DNA of 64,000 nucleotides from Hyphomonadaceae bacterium. Its GTDB lineage: Bacteria > Pseudomonadota > Alphaproteobacteria > Caulobacterales > Hyphomonadaceae. Positions within the stretch are counted from its first letter, which is position 1; each line of letters opens with the position of its first letter. Positions 1 through 9,997 of this stretch are shown here, piece after piece. The DNA lies in contig JANSWU010000005.1 of NCBI GenBank assembly GCA_024743315.1, forward strand, positions 186,001 through 250,000, read 5' to 3'. Both the position numbers and the translations under genes were made by a program. The notes under the pieces were generated by a model, which saw nothing but the letters and a program-made list of their open reading frames with translations, was not told where the DNA came from and searched no databases.

Positions 1-21
1 AATTGAGGTGACCCAGACCCG

Positions 22-1443
22 ATGATCCCGATCACCGAATATGCAGGGCGCGATGTCGCCGTCTACGGTCTGGGCCGCACCGGATTATCCGCTGCGAAAG
101 CCCTGGCGGCTGGCGGCGCGCGCGTGCATGCCTGGGATGACGGGGAAACGGCGCGGCTGAAGGCCGAAGCTGAAGGGGTCAATGTCAGTGACATCAACAA
201 GCGCGATTGGCAGAAATTTGCCGCGCTGGTGCTGTCGCCCGGCATTCCGTATCGGTTCCCGCAGCCGCATCGCCTCGTGCGCATGGCGGAAATGATGAAT
301 GTGCCTGTGGTCGGCGATATGGAATTGTTCGCCCGGGCGGTGCAGGCGCTACCGGCCAAAGGCCGGCCAAAAATCGTCGGGATTACCGGCACCAACGGCA
401 AGTCCACGACCACAGCCTTGATTGGGCATATCTTGAAAGAAGCAGGCCGTGATGTCCGCGTTGGCGGCAATATTGGCAAAGGCGTGCTGGATATGGCGCC
501 GCTCAATGCCAACGCGATTTATGTGCTGGAGCTGTCCTCGTACCAGCTCGACCTGGTGGAAAGTCTTCGCTGTGATGTGGCGGTTTTCCTGAATATCTCG
601 CCCGATCATCTCGACCGGCATGGCGGCATGGAGGGCTATGTTGAGGCCAAGAAGCGAATTTTTGCCAATCAGCGCATTCGCGACGTCGCCGTGGTCGGCA
701 TTGATGATCCGCACTCCCAAGCGATCGCGATGGGCCGGCAACGTCCGGGCGATGCGCGCGTGGTCCAGATCAGTTCCGAATTCGGGCTCGCGCGCGGGGT
801 CAGCGCCGTCGATGGTCATCTCTATGACAGCACAGGCGGGCAAGCGATCCGCGTCGGCAACCTCGCCGAAGCACCGGCTTTGCCAGGACGCCACAATTAT
901 CAGAATGCGGCGGCGGCCTATGCGACCTGTTCCGCACTTGGAGTTGCCCCGGGGCGCATCATGGCGGCCATCCGGACTTTCCCGGGCCTGGCGCATCGCA
1001 TGGAGCTGGTTGGCGAGATCGATGGCGTGCGCTTCATCAATGACAGCAAAGCAACCAATGCCCAGGCGGCTGAACAGGCGCTGAAAACCTATCCGAAAGT
1101 GCATTGGATCGCGGGCGGCGTGCCGAAGGCAGAAGGTATTGCCCCGCTTGAGCCCTGGTTTGACCGGATTGAACAGGCTTATTTGATTGGCGAAAGCGAG
1201 GCTGATTTCGCCAAGACGCTGAAAGGCAAAGCCAAAGCCGTGAGCTGTGGCACGCTCGAAGCGGCCACGCAGGCCGCCTTTGATGCCGCGAAAGCCTCAA
1301 GTGACGCGAATCCGATCGTCCTCCTGTCGCCTGCGTGTGCCAGCTTTGACCAGTTCAAGGACTTCGAAGCCCGCGGCGACGCATTCCGCGAGATTGTCCA
1401 GCGGCTCGCCGCGTCGGTCGAGCCACAGAAAGAAGCGGTCTAG
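22..1443 (+). CDS. murD: MurD, UDP-MurNAc-L-alanine:D-glutamate ligase
   Basis: Cytoplasmic Mur ligase that adds D-glutamate to UDP-MurNAc-L-Ala using ATP. The 473-aa protein has the usual family length. An N-terminal Rossmann region (about 12-40, VYGLGRTGLS) binds the UDP substrate, the ATP P-loop GITGTNGKSTT lies at about 120-130, the HNYQNAAAA motif comes later, and a C-terminal Mur ligase domain holds NDSKATN (about 340) and LLSPACASFDQF (about 435). The ATG at 22 follows a GAGGTG about 12 bases upstream. It is the first complete gene of the dcw cluster, and ftsW starts 9 bases after its stop. mraY would be expected just outside the window. Family assignment is secure. Confidence 0.98.
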   Translation: MIPITEYAGRDVAVYGLGRTGLSAAKALAAGGARVHAWDDGETARLKAEAEGVNVSDINKRDWQKFAALVLSPGIPYRFPQPHRLVRMAEMMNVPVVGDMELFARAVQALPAKGRPKIVGITGTNGKSTTTALIGHILKEAGRDVRVGGNIGKGVLDMAPLNANAIYVLELSSYQLDLVESLRCDVAVFLNISPDHLDRHGGMEGYVEAKKRIFANQRIRDVAVVGIDDPHSQAIAMGRQRPGDARVVQISSEFGLARGVSAVDGHLYDSTGGQAIRVGNLAEAPALPGRHNYQNAAAAYATCSALGVAPGRIMAAIRTFPGLAHRMELVGEIDGVRFINDSKATNAQAAEQALKTYPKVHWIAGGVPKAEGIAPLEPWFDRIEQAYLIGESEADFAKTLKGKAKAVSCGTLEAATQAAFDAAKASSDANPIVLLSPACASFDQFKDFEARGDAFREIVQRLAASVEPQKEAV

Positions 1444-1452
1444 AGGCGGGTC

Positions 1453-2577
1453 ATGGTTGAGGTTGCCCTCCGCCCCCGCTCAGCCAGAGGACGTTTTCTG
1501 GAATGGCAGCGGGGATTGGACTGGACGATCCTGACAGCGGCCCTCGCCTTGCTGTGTACCGGTCTTTTAATGTCGCTGGCGGCCGGACCACCGGCGGCTG
1601 AACGGTTGGGCTATGGCGATCAGTTCTACTTCGTCAAACGCCATGCCATGTTTGTCGGCGCGGCGGTTATTGTCATGGTCGGGGTCAGCCTCCTGGACCG
1701 GGTCTGGGCCCGGCGACTGGCGGCGCTTGTCTTTATTGGCTCGCTCGCTTTGCTCGCCTTCATCCTGGTCTCTGGCTATGAAGCCAAAGGCGCGCGGCGA
1801 TGGATCCGTATTGGCAGTTTCGGCCTGCAGCCATCCGAGTTCATCAAACCAGCTCTGATCGTTTTGACGGGCTGGCTATTGGCGCAGCGCCAGATTTATC
1901 CGAAAGGCCCCTGGGCGGCGATTACCCTTGTTTTCTTTTGCGCCACGCTTGGCTTCCTCTTGCTGCAACCGGATGTCGGACAATCGGCGCTGCTCAGCGC
2001 TGGCTTTGTGGTGACCTTTTTTGTTGCTGGACTGCCCTGGCGCTGGGCGGCGATTTTCGCAGGTGGCGGGGCTGCTTTGGCGACACTATTGTACGCAACC
2101 CTGCCGCATGTTCGCTTCCGGGTGAATTCTTTCATCAACCCAACCGATTATGACACGTATCAGATCGATAAGGCATCCGAGGCGATCGGCCGGGGCGGTC
2201 TGTTCGGCGTCGGGCCTGGCGAGGGCAAGATCAAAACCACTTTGCCCGATGCCCATACCGATTTCATCTATGCCGTCATGGGCGAGGAGTTCGGCTATAT
2301 CGCCGCTGTCGCGCTGATCTTTGTATTCGGCTTCATTGTCTGGAAGGGGCTGCGCGCGGCGGCCCGCTTGCATGATCCTTATCCGCGCGCGGCAGCGTCC
2401 GGATTGTTTGCGCTTTTCGGCCTTCACGCCGCCATAAATATCGCCGTAAATGTCAGCCTCATCCCGCCCAAGGGCATGACCTTGCCGTTCATTTCGTCGG
2501 GCGGGTCATCCATGTTGGGCACGGCTTTAACTTTGGGGCTCGCCTTGGCTTTGATCCGGCGCGGCCAACGTATTTAG
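1453..2577 (+). CDS. ftsW: FtsW, SEDS-family septal peptidoglycan polymerase
   Basis: Inner-membrane glycosyltransferase of the SEDS family that polymerises lipid II at the septum with a cognate class B PBP. The 374-aa protein has a short cytoplasmic N-terminus and about ten hydrophobic segments. Family motifs seen are QPSEFIKPALIVL (about 136-148), the large loop with GVGPGEGKIK and LPDAHTDFIYAVMGEEFG, and the C-terminal PPKGMTLPFISSGGSS. RodA is the alternative paralogue, but the position between murD and murG favours FtsW. The ATG at 1453 is preceded by AGAGGCGGG. Spacing to murD is 9 bases and to murG 9 bases, so the three are almost certainly cotranscribed. Confidence 0.96.
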   Translation: MVEVALRPRSARGRFLEWQRGLDWTILTAALALLCTGLLMSLAAGPPAAERLGYGDQFYFVKRHAMFVGAAVIVMVGVSLLDRVWARRLAALVFIGSLALLAFILVSGYEAKGARRWIRIGSFGLQPSEFIKPALIVLTGWLLAQRQIYPKGPWAAITLVFFCATLGFLLLQPDVGQSALLSAGFVVTFFVAGLPWRWAAIFAGGGAALATLLYATLPHVRFRVNSFINPTDYDTYQIDKASEAIGRGGLFGVGPGEGKIKTTLPDAHTDFIYAVMGEEFGYIAAVALIFVFGFIVWKGLRAAARLHDPYPRAAASGLFALFGLHAAINIAVNVSLIPPKGMTLPFISSGGSSMLGTALTLGLALALIRRGQRI

Positions 2578-2586
2578 AGAACCTGT

Positions 2587-3681
2587 ATGGGCGACAAACC
2601 TCTTGTTATGATCGGTGCCGGTGGGACCGGTGGGCATATGTTTCCAGCCGCCGCCTTTGCCGAAGAAATGGCGTCACGAGGCTGGGAGGTCGGCCTGATC
2701 AGCGATTCTCGCGGCCTGCGTTATGCGGACAAATTCCCGGCCAGCTGGAAGATGGAGGTTGAGGCGGCGAGCCCGAACCTGCGCAAACCCTGGACCCTGC
2801 CCGGGACGGCTTTGAAGCTGCGCGCTGGCGTGAATGCGGCAGTCCGACGGTTCAAGCAGAAACAAAGACCAGCCTTGATCGCCGGTTTCGGCGGCTATCC
2901 GGCCTATCCCGCCCTCTCGGCGGGACGGCGGTTGGGTGTGCCTTTGCTGATCCACGAACAGAATGCCGTGCTGGGCCGGGTCAATCGCGCTTTCGCCAGC
3001 CAAGCCAAGATCGTTGCGTCCGGGTTTGAGCGCCTCGACCGCTTGCCCGCCAGCGCCCATCATCATCCTGTTGGCAACCCTGTACGGGCCCCGATTGCGG
3101 CAGTTCGCGATGTGCCCTTCCCAAACATGGAGGATGAGCTCACTGTGTTCATCACAGGTGGCTCACAAGGTGCGCGGATCCTCGGCGAGGCGATCCCGCT
3201 GGCAATTGCCAATCATATTCCAGCGCCGCTGCGGGTCCGACTGCATGTCGTCCAGCAAGTGCGCGAAGAGCAGCTCGAACAGGTTCGAGCGATCTATGAC
3301 AAGGTGCAGGTCAAAGCGACGCTGCAGCCCTTCTTCTCCGATATGCCCGATCGGCTTGCCGCCGCCCATCTGGTGATTGCTCGATCAGGGGCAGGCACGG
3401 TGAGCGAGATCGCGGCAGTCGGGCGCCCGTCAATATTGATCCCGCTCAAGATTGCCATGGATAATCACCAGGAAGCCAATGCCGAAGGCCTCGTCGATGC
3501 GGGCGCGGCGGACATGTTGCTGGAAGACAATCTTTACCCCAACCTGCTCGGCGAATTAATTGCGCTGCGTTTGGGCGATGCTAATGATCTGGCGGTCCGG
3601 GCCGCGGCGGCGAAAGCGCTCGGCAATGTCCGCGCGGCGCAGGACTTGGCGGATCTGGCGGAGAGTGTCTCGGGCGCGTGA
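2587..3681 (+). CDS. murG: MurG, lipid II synthase (GlcNAc transferase)
   Basis: Peripheral membrane GT-B glycosyltransferase that moves GlcNAc from UDP-GlcNAc to lipid I, giving lipid II. At 364 aa it has typical length. The N-terminal glycine-rich loop [12 protein letters not shown] lies at about 10-21, [12 protein letters not shown] at about 124-135, the second glycine-rich loop [10 protein letters not shown] at about 188-197, and the UDP-GlcNAc site [20 protein letters not shown] with DNHQEANAE at about 275-300. It starts 9 bases after ftsW. After its stop there is a 465-base non-coding gap with repeats before murC, which interrupts the usually tight murG-murC junction. Confidence 0.97.
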   Translation: MGDKPLVMIGAGGTGGHMFPAAAFAEEMASRGWEVGLISDSRGLRYADKFPASWKMEVEAASPNLRKPWTLPGTALKLRAGVNAAVRRFKQKQRPALIAGFGGYPAYPALSAGRRLGVPLLIHEQNAVLGRVNRAFASQAKIVASGFERLDRLPASAHHHPVGNPVRAPIAAVRDVPFPNMEDELTVFITGGSQGARILGEAIPLAIANHIPAPLRVRLHVVQQVREEQLEQVRAIYDKVQVKATLQPFFSDMPDRLAAAHLVIARSGAGTVSEIAAVGRPSILIPLKIAMDNHQEANAEGLVDAGAADMLLEDNLYPNLLGELIALRLGDANDLAVRAAAAKALGNVRAAQDLADLAESVSGA

Positions 3682-3724
3682 TCCGGGTGAAGAGAATCCT
3701 GCGTCGTCTACCAAGTTCCGCAGA

Positions 3725-3811
3725 CACCAGCGCAGGCTGGTGTCCAGGGACCAAATGCTGCCATCGGTCGCGATGGCACTTACCGTCCATAGATCCCTGC
3801 CTGCGCAGGGA
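3725..3811. repeat. pair of REP-like palindromes in the murG-murC gap
   Basis: Two short hairpins: CACCAGC-GCAG-GCTGGTG at 3725-3742 and TCCCTGC-CTGC-GCAGGGA at 3794-3811. Similar palindromes with the same GCAGGCTGG/CCTGCGC core lie at 60578-60597 and 60647-60666, again beside a copy of the 127-bp element. They occupy the first part of the gene-free stretch 3682-4146. No plausible coding region is seen there. The last 170 bases (3969-4146) show no structure I can name and probably contain the murC leader. Confidence 0.7.
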
Positions 3812-3841
3812 TTGACGAATCTTAGGTCCGGTTTCCATTTT

Positions 3842-3968
3842 ACGCTCTGCCCAGCTCGACTGGGCAGCCCAGCACGAGAATTTACCACGAGATCGAGAGA
3901 GATCAGACCACTCCCGATCCTGTCTTCAAGACCGGGTGCTGGACCCCACGGACGAGCCGTGGGGAGCG
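3842..3968 (+). repeat. 127-bp intergenic repeat, copy A
   Basis: First of three copies of the same 127-bp element (others: 60417-60543 inverted, 63137-63263 direct). The left end forms hairpin CTGCCCAG-CTCGA-CTGGGCAG (3847-3867), followed by CCCAGCA. The right end has CGGGTGCTGGA followed by hairpin CCCCACGG-ACGAG-CCGTGGGG (3944-3964) and AGCG. About 33 bases at the left and 45 at the right are nearly identical in all copies, while the middle differs, yet the total length is the same in each. No open reading frame is shared. Origin and function are unknown. Confidence 0.85.
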
Positions 3969-4146
3969 TTCGGTGGCAGGGATGAGGCTATGACCGCCCT
4001 GTTTTCCTCCGATCATGTGCCTGACCAATTGCAACTGTCGACCAAGGCGCAGTCACCTTAATAAAATCGGGGCAGCCATAATCTTGCCTCCTGCGCGCGG
4101 AACAGGCTAAGCGCAAGCAAGAAAACGATCGGGACAGAGACACCAG

Positions 4147-5556
4147 ATGAAACCTTCCCCAACTCCATTTCCACTGGGACCAGCCCATCTTGTTGGTATT
4201 GGCGGCATTGGCATGTCCGGCATTGCCGAGATCATGATCAATCTCGGCTATCAGGTGCAGGGCTCGGATATGAAGGACAGCGCCAATGTCGCACGGCTGC
4301 GTGAGCGCGGGGCACTGGTTCATATCGGGCACAAGGCTGAGAATGTCGCCGGCACCAGCGCAGTGATCATTTCGTCGGCCGTCAAGGACGACAATGTTGA
4401 GGTTCAGGCCGCGCGGGCCGCCGGTATTCCCGTGGTCCGGCGCGCCGACATGCTGGCTGAGATCATTCGCCTGAAATGGACCGTCGCAGTGGCTGGCACG
4501 CATGGCAAGACGACGACAACGACCATGGTCGCAGCTCTCCTCGACGGGGCCGGAATCGACCCGACCGTGATCAATGGCGGCATTATCAATGCCTATGGCT
4601 CGAATGCCAAAGCAGGTGATGGCGACTGGATCGTGCTCGAGGCGGATGAATCCGATGGCACATTCATGAAGATAAGGCCGACCATTGCCATCGTCACCAA
4701 TATGGATCCGGAACATATGGAGCATTATGGCTCCATGGATGCGCTGCGCGATGCGTTTGATACCTATGTTGGCAACATACCTTTTTATGGCTTCGGCGTG
4801 CTGTGCACCGATCATCCGGAAGTCGCGGCCATGGTGGCAAGGGTCTCAGATCGCCGGATCATCACTTATGGCTATAATCGCCAGGCCGATGTCCGTGCCG
4901 TGAATCTGCAACCGGCGGCAGATGGCGTGACGTTTGACGTCATGGTCGGAGCGCGGCTCAACGCGCCAGAACGGGTGATCGAACAGGTCTTCCTGCCCAT
5001 GGCTGGGGAGCACAATGTCTCAAACGCGCTGGCGGCCATCGCCGTCGCGGTGGAGCTTGGCGCGACGAATGAACAGCTGCGCGACAGTCTGAAAGCGTTT
5101 GGCGGGGTCAAGCGCCGCTTCACGCCGGTCGGTGAGTGGAATGGCGTCAGGATCATTGACGATTACGCCCATCATCCCGTTGAGATCATGGCCTGCCTCA
5201 AGGCGGCACGGGCGATCCAGGGCCAAGGCCGGGTCATCGCGATCTCGCAGCCGCATCGCTATTCGCGCTTGAACGACCTGTTTGAAGAGTTTGCGCAATG
5301 CTATCGCGAAGCCGATATCGCGGTGATCACACCCGTATTTGCCGCCGGAGAAGCCCCGCTTGACGGCGTCGACCACACCGCATTGGTCAACAGCATGCGC
5401 GGGCATGGGCATAAGCAAGCGCAGGTTCTGGCAGATCTCGACGGGTTGCCGGATCTGATCCGCGAGATCACACAGCCTGGAGATATGGTGGTCTGCATGG
5501 GCGCGGGCAGCATTTCCACGCACGCCAATGAGCTGATCGACAAGCTACAAAGCTAG
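4147..5556 (+). CDS. murC: MurC, UDP-MurNAc:L-alanine ligase
   Basis: Cytoplasmic Mur ligase that starts the stem peptide by adding L-alanine to UDP-MurNAc with ATP hydrolysis. At 469 aa it is full length. The N-terminal Rossmann domain shows LVGIGGIGMSGIAE (about 16-29), the P-loop VAGTHGKTTTTTM lies at about 116-128, the acidic metal motif VLEADESDGTF is near 161, and GEHNVSNALAA and DDYAHHPVEI mark the later domains. The ATG at 4147 has only a weak ribosome site. It is separated from murG by a repeat-filled gap, so it may need its own promoter there. Confidence 0.97.
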   Translation: MKPSPTPFPLGPAHLVGIGGIGMSGIAEIMINLGYQVQGSDMKDSANVARLRERGALVHIGHKAENVAGTSAVIISSAVKDDNVEVQAARAAGIPVVRRADMLAEIIRLKWTVAVAGTHGKTTTTTMVAALLDGAGIDPTVINGGIINAYGSNAKAGDGDWIVLEADESDGTFMKIRPTIAIVTNMDPEHMEHYGSMDALRDAFDTYVGNIPFYGFGVLCTDHPEVAAMVARVSDRRIITYGYNRQADVRAVNLQPAADGVTFDVMVGARLNAPERVIEQVFLPMAGEHNVSNALAAIAVAVELGATNEQLRDSLKAFGGVKRRFTPVGEWNGVRIIDDYAHHPVEIMACLKAARAIQGQGRVIAISQPHRYSRLNDLFEEFAQCYREADIAVITPVFAAGEAPLDGVDHTALVNSMRGHGHKQAQVLADLDGLPDLIREITQPGDMVVCMGAGSISTHANELIDKLQS

Positions 5557-5644
5557 CCATCTAGGTAAACATAACCGGTCCAATTGCGCCGGTTTTGCTG
5601 AAACAATCTCAAAGTCTTGCTGAGACACTCGGACAAAGTCACAC

Positions 5645-6229
5645 GTGAGGGACGGCGTCGTGTTGAAGAAAGCACTGTGTTGTACAGTGATCCTTATGGG
5701 CTCAGCAGCAATGGGCGGGCTTGCAGACAGTTCAGACGAGTCTGAACCGGTTCTGCGTCTGCGCTTCCAGGACCCGCTGCCAGCCCCTTCAATGGCGCCA
5801 AAACTGCGTCCCCGTTTTGATGCCAATATTGCCACACAGCCAGCGCCAGTGCCGATGCCGCGGGTATCGCTTCAAGAAGCCGGACGTGTCGGCAAATTTG
5901 CTTATGTGTCGACCGCACATCCAAATCTCGTCATCGCCGTTGGTGCAACCGAAGACCCCTCCGAACTTGGCCGTCAGATCGACCGCGCCATGGTCGGTGC
6001 GGCGCACAGCACACCCTTGTTTGATCACGGCCAGGATTCGACCCCGTTTATCGGGCTGGGGGTCCGCACGGGGGCGCCCCGGACAGGGTGGTCCTTTGAT
6101 GCGACGATCGGCGCGGGGCTGTTTGACCAGGCTGAAGACTCTCGCATTTACGGTGCGGCGCTCGCTCGCGACCGCAGCGATTTCGAAACAGAGGCGCGGG
6201 CCAATCTGCGCCTGAAATACAGTTTCTAG
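5645..6229 (+). CDS. small exported protein, possible outer-membrane beta-barrel remnant or family
   Basis: I do not recognise a named family. The 194-aa product begins with a hydrophobic segment after a Lys-Lys pair (about 8-28), consistent with a signal peptide. The C-terminal half reads like amphipathic strands ([33 protein letters not shown]) and ends in an aromatic residue, as outer-membrane barrels do. Only a few strands could form, so a small barrel or a fragment of a larger one are both possible. The start is a GTG at 5645; another GTG at 5660 is equally plausible. It sits between murC and murB and converges on the GPP34 gene with a four-base stop overlap. Confidence 0.6.
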   Translation: MRDGVVLKKALCCTVILMGSAAMGGLADSSDESEPVLRLRFQDPLPAPSMAPKLRPRFDANIATQPAPVPMPRVSLQEAGRVGKFAYVSTAHPNLVIAVGATEDPSELGRQIDRAMVGAAHSTPLFDHGQDSTPFIGLGVRTGAPRTGWSFDATIGAGLFDQAEDSRIYGAALARDRSDFETEARANLRLKYSF

Positions 6230-6903
6230 TCAATAATTCCGGCAATCACAGAATCAGCGACGGCGTGTGCCGCGCGGATTGCGGTCTCAACAGCTTTGAC
6301 CACCGCTTCGGTTGCTTCGCGCGTAAGGCATTGCCCCGCGGCGATGGCGGCAATCCGATCGGCATGCTGCTCGAGATCGCTCGCTTCAAAATTGTGGGTG
6401 AGCAAATCGGCCGCGTGCGCCAGCGCAATGGTCAGACAAAGGCGCTCGTCAACCGCGCCGATCTCTTGAAACATGGCGGTCGCCATTTCGGCCTTGAGCT
6501 GGCCCTCCAGGACCGGCGAGGCTTCCGGCCAAACGGTGCGCGTGAACAAGCCGAATATCTTGGTCTGGGCTTTGGTCAGGGCTCCGAGATGACACAGCTC
6601 GTCGGCAATGGATGCAATGAAGTCTTTCTGACTGGCCAGCGCGGCAATCCAATGGGGCAGGTCGCGCGGCTTCGTTGCGGCACCAATTTCGCGGTCGCAC
6701 ATGGACAAGAAGGGACCCAGCGAAAGCATATGCCGAAGCGGGATAACCACCTCGTCTGCGCTTTGTAGTTCGATCGCGCCCTGCAGGAACAGATCCGCCA
6801 ACGCTGCGCCGGCCAATGCGGGTTGATAATAACCCTCCTCGGTCTTGCCGGTCTGATCGTTAAGGGAAAGCAGCAATATGGCTTGGGGAAGCGTGATGTC
6901 CAT
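6226..6903 (-). CDS. GPP34 (GOLPH3/Vps74-like) domain protein
   Basis: The 225-aa protein matches the GPP34 family: the N-terminal [16 protein letters not shown] segment corresponds to the family opening of hydrophobic helix plus acidic turn, followed by an all-alpha body ([32 protein letters not shown]). In eukaryotes the family binds phosphatidylinositol 4-phosphate on Golgi membranes and retains glycosyltransferases; bacterial members are known but poorly understood. The ATG at 6903 is preferred over an in-frame TTG at 6939 because AGGGGTGA lies upstream and the family start fits. It is divergent from murB with a 51-base gap, inside the dcw cluster. A role in envelope lipid or glycan metabolism would be inference only. 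Confidence 0.8.
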   Translation of the reverse strand: MDITLPQAILLLSLNDQTGKTEEGYYQPALAGAALADLFLQGAIELQSADEVVIPLRHMLSLGPFLSMCDREIGAATKPRDLPHWIAALASQKDFIASIADELCHLGALTKAQTKIFGLFTRTVWPEASPVLEGQLKAEMATAMFQEIGAVDERLCLTIALAHAADLLTHNFEASDLEQHADRIAAIAAGQCLTREATEAVVKAVETAIRAAHAVADSVIAGIID

Positions 6904-6954
6904 GGCGGTGTGATCACCCCTTTTCTGCGCCGCCGACAAGGTTTAGGCGAGCGT

Positions 6955-7908
6955 ATGGCTTTCGATTTCAACACCTTGCCCGCCTTTCGCGGCAAATTGA
7001 TGAAGAATACGGCACTCGCGCCGTATACCTGGTTTCGGGTAGGCGGGACGGCGGATGCCTTGTTCTTGCCAGCCGATGAGGAAGACCTGGCCGACTTCCT
7101 TCGGGCCCTGCCCATAGACGTTCCGGTCACAGTGCTCGGGGTCGGCTCGAACACGATCGTCCGCGATGGTGGCATTGAAGGGGTCGTGATCCGCTTGATG
7201 GGGAAATATTGGGGGCAGATCACGCCGATCAATGCCACAAGTCTGGAAGCGCGTGCCGGCGCACTTGATCTCTCCGTCGCCAAGGCCGCCGCGGAGAATG
7301 GCACGTCAGGACTGTCCTTCCTGTCTGGCATTCCCGGTACTGTCGGCGGGGCGTTGCGAACCAATGCGGGCTGCTATGGACGCGAACTCAAAGATGTCTT
7401 GAACACGCTGCACGGGGTTACGCGCCAAGGCGAGGTGATGACCTATCAGGGCGAATTGGTTGATCATGGATATCCGCAAATCGGCTTTGGCTACCGTCAT
7501 TCTGATTTGCCAGATGACTTGATCGTGACCCGGGTGGTGCTGTCCGGTGACGATATCGCTGAGCCCGAAACCTTGCGGGCGGAGATTGCGGCGCATCAGG
7601 CCCGCCGCGCCGAGACCCAGCCGATCAAGGAAAAAACAGGAGGCTCGACCTTTGCCAATCCGGATCCGCCGGGCACACCAGAGGCGCGATCGAGTTGGAA
7701 ACTGATCGATGCCGCAGGCTGCCGCGGCCTGAAAGTGGGCGGGGCCATGGTCAGCGAGAAGCATTGTAACTTCCTAATCAATACCGGAGAAGCCACGGCC
7801 GCCGATATCGAAGCGCTCGGCGAACTGGTGCGCGCGCGGGTGCTGGCGCATTCAGGCGTCAACTTGCGGTGGGAAATTCGCCGCATTGGACGCTTGCAGG
7901 CAGACTAA
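6955..7908 (+). CDS. murB: MurB, UDP-N-acetylenolpyruvoylglucosamine reductase
   Basis: FAD enzyme that reduces enolpyruvyl-UDP-GlcNAc to UDP-MurNAc with NADPH. From the ATG at 6955 the protein is 317 aa. FAD-binding motifs are [12 protein letters not shown] (about 62-73) and [19 protein letters not shown] (about 124-142), with GYRHS near 179. The catalytic serine lies in GGSTFANP (about 229) and the catalytic glutamate in LRWEIRRIG near the C-terminus. In-frame codons upstream to 6823 would overlap the divergent GPP34 gene and carry no family similarity, so the later start is chosen. Its stop overlaps that of the convergent receptor gene by four bases. Confidence 0.96.
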   Translation: MAFDFNTLPAFRGKLMKNTALAPYTWFRVGGTADALFLPADEEDLADFLRALPIDVPVTVLGVGSNTIVRDGGIEGVVIRLMGKYWGQITPINATSLEARAGALDLSVAKAAAENGTSGLSFLSGIPGTVGGALRTNAGCYGRELKDVLNTLHGVTRQGEVMTYQGELVDHGYPQIGFGYRHSDLPDDLIVTRVVLSGDDIAEPETLRAEIAAHQARRAETQPIKEKTGGSTFANPDPPGTPEARSSWKLIDAAGCRGLKVGGAMVSEKHCNFLINTGEATAADIEALGELVRARVLAHSGVNLRWEIRRIGRLQAD

Positions 7909-9944
7909 AAACTGCCTTGCAGGCGCAAGGTGAGAATACCGCCAAAGTTTCGGCTGCGATCTTCAATCCGATCAATCACCCCGGTCCGATCCGGGACATA
8001 GACAATGCGTTGGAAATTATCGTCACTGTCGAGCAGATTGGCGAAAAAGATCGATCCGGTCATGCCGAACACATCCTTGTGCTCGATAAAGCCCCAGGCA
8101 AAGCCTTGCGGCTGGTGGAAATAGCGCCGGACATCGCGCCGGAAGGCGGGGGCGCGATCGAACGCCTCATAGTTAAAGCCCCAGGCCCAATTCGTATTCG
8201 GAATGTCATGGCGGAAATTGAGCTCGTAATAATAGATCGTATTATTGTTGAAATCGCGGGTTTCGCCGGTCAGCGGATCATCCAGAAACGTGTCTTGCAG
8301 GAAAGTCTCGAAATCGAGCTGCGCCCCGCTCCAGCCAAGCTTGTCAAACTTCAGCGTGCCTTCAATTTCCAGCCCGACGCGTGAGGCATCGTCGATATTG
8401 CCCGGCCCTTCGCCCAAGCCGATCGGAACCTGGTCGACCAGGTCTTCAATCTGGTCGCCAAATACTTCTGCTGTGACTGCGCCCCAGTCGCCAAAATCAC
8501 GTTCCACTTCCAAGGCCAGCCGCCAGCGCTGATCAGGCACAATGTCGACATTGCCGGTCTGATCATCGCCCTGGTTGAGATCGACATTGGAAACGAAGTC
8601 AAAGAAATTGAGCTGCCCAACCTGACGCTCGACTGACGCATTGACGGTGGTCTTCTCATTCATGGTCCAGGACAGCGACGCCGACCCTTTGGGCCGGGTA
8701 AAATTCCGCGTCTGGCTGTTGGCGCCATCGGACATGATTTCGGACTGCTCGGCGCCGAGAGACACTTGCAAGCGCAGGTCCTTGGACAATTGCCGGCCAT
8801 GCGTGACAAAGGCTTCCGCGCGTTTTTCTTCAACCCGAATGTTCGGATTGCCCATGTCGATTTGGGTGACAGAATCGAACGTGTCGCCCTGAAACAGCTG
8901 GGCTTCGCTCTCAAGCGTGTTGAAAGCACCCTCAAGCGAGAATTGCCAATCTGAATTATTAGCCCCGGACAGGTTGTACTCGCCGCGCAAAATGCTCTCG
9001 CTCTCGTCGACCTGGCGGTCAAAGACCTGGTTGCTGAGATTGTTGCCATCGAGATCGGCGCCAAAGAATTTGGCTCGGGTCGGGCTATACTCATTGCGCT
9101 GAAGGCCGATCAGTTTCAGCCGGCCGGGCCCGGCATCGAGTTCATAATCACCGCTAATCTCGCTGTTCCATTCATTCTCCTTGAATTGGAACACGGTTTG
9201 GCGGAGCAGTGTGCCATCCGGTGAGAAGACGCTGCTGGTCTCGCGTTCATCCGGTTCCCAGAGATTATACTCGGCATTCAGATTTGCGATGTGCCCGTTT
9301 GCGGGTTTCCAGTTGAGGCTGCCATTCAGCCCGACAAAGTCAGCGATGAAGGTGCCGTCTTCCTCGCGATATTCAATCAGATCACCATTGCCATCCGTGA
9401 TGTTCTCGCGCCCCGCAGCGGCGCCGCGATTAGGTTCGGTTTCAATGCCAACCGTCCAGCCGAGCGTACCCGCCTGTCCGTTCACAGAAAGCTCAAGCCA
9501 GTCCAGGGCGGGGGGCAGGTTCTCGCGATAGCGGTGGCGATAGGTCCAGGTGCCGCTAATTCCATTGGCCGTGGCGATCACATTCGCGACCTGACCGCTC
9601 AAGCCTGGAATGTCGAGGCTCGCGCCTTCGACAATTTCAATGCGTTCGACATTGGTCGCTGGAATGCGCGACAAGACCTGGCGGGCACTGGTTGATTTCG
9701 ACGAAATCCGTTGGCCATTGATCAGAACATTCTCCTGCGCCTGACCAAACCCGCGCTGACCGTCGCTGCCCGTGATCGTGAAGCCGGGGATTTGTGCGAT
9801 CATGTCGGCCGCCGATCGCGGCGCAAATTGCTCAAAATCCGCGAGCGTGAAGACCCGAGCATCCTCGCCGGACTCAGTCGGCACTTGGGCATAGAGGGGA
9901 AGAGAGAGGCCAGCGAAGAGCCCGGCGAGGAAAGTTGTTTTCAT
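7905..9944 (-). CDS. TonB-dependent outer membrane receptor
   Basis: Outer-membrane receptor with an N-terminal signal peptide (about 1-18, ending PLYAQ), a plug domain (about 33-130, with [19 protein letters not shown] and RIEIVEGA) and a long C-terminal barrel ending LRLQGSF. From the ATG at 9944 it is 679 aa; GGAGCCC lies just upstream. A longer frame to 10016 lacks any export-signal logic. No conserved TonB box can be placed with certainty. Substrate is unknown. It sits where ddl is often found in alphaproteobacterial dcw clusters, on the opposite strand to its neighbours. A perfect palindrome 40 bases upstream may be its operator. Confidence 0.9.
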   Translation of the reverse strand: MKTTFLAGLFAGLSLPLYAQVPTESGEDARVFTLADFEQFAPRSAADMIAQIPGFTITGSDGQRGFGQAQENVLINGQRISSKSTSARQVLSRIPATNVERIEIVEGASLDIPGLSGQVANVIATANGISGTWTYRHRYRENLPPALDWLELSVNGQAGTLGWTVGIETEPNRGAAAGRENITDGNGDLIEYREEDGTFIADFVGLNGSLNWKPANGHIANLNAEYNLWEPDERETSSVFSPDGTLLRQTVFQFKENEWNSEISGDYELDAGPGRLKLIGLQRNEYSPTRAKFFGADLDGNNLSNQVFDRQVDESESILRGEYNLSGANNSDWQFSLEGAFNTLESEAQLFQGDTFDSVTQIDMGNPNIRVEEKRAEAFVTHGRQLSKDLRLQVSLGAEQSEIMSDGANSQTRNFTRPKGSASLSWTMNEKTTVNASVERQVGQLNFFDFVSNVDLNQGDDQTGNVDIVPDQRWRLALEVERDFGDWGAVTAEVFGDQIEDLVDQVPIGLGEGPGNIDDASRVGLEIEGTLKFDKLGWSGAQLDFETFLQDTFLDDPLTGETRDFNNNTIYYYELNFRHDIPNTNWAWGFNYEAFDRAPAFRRDVRRYFHQPQGFAWGFIEHKDVFGMTGSIFFANLLDSDDNFQRIVYVPDRTGVIDRIEDRSRNFGGILTLRLQGSF

Positions 9945-9983
9945 TATTGGGCTCCAAAGGAAACCGATCCCGACGCGGCATGT

Positions 9984-9997
9984 GTTACATATGTAAC
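9984..9997. promoter_or_regulatory. palindrome GTTACATATGTAAC upstream of receptor gene
   Basis: Perfect 14-bp palindrome centred about 46 bases upstream of the receptor start at 9944. The half-sites GTTACA and TGTAAC with a 2-base centre recur at 32068-32083 in front of a 60-aa exported protein gene. Spacing suits an operator for a dimeric regulator. The regulator is not identified. Confidence 0.55.

Noticed and set aside
349-1104. Minus-strand frame inside murD
   Set aside because: Fully opposite an intact murD; no motif or ribosome site.
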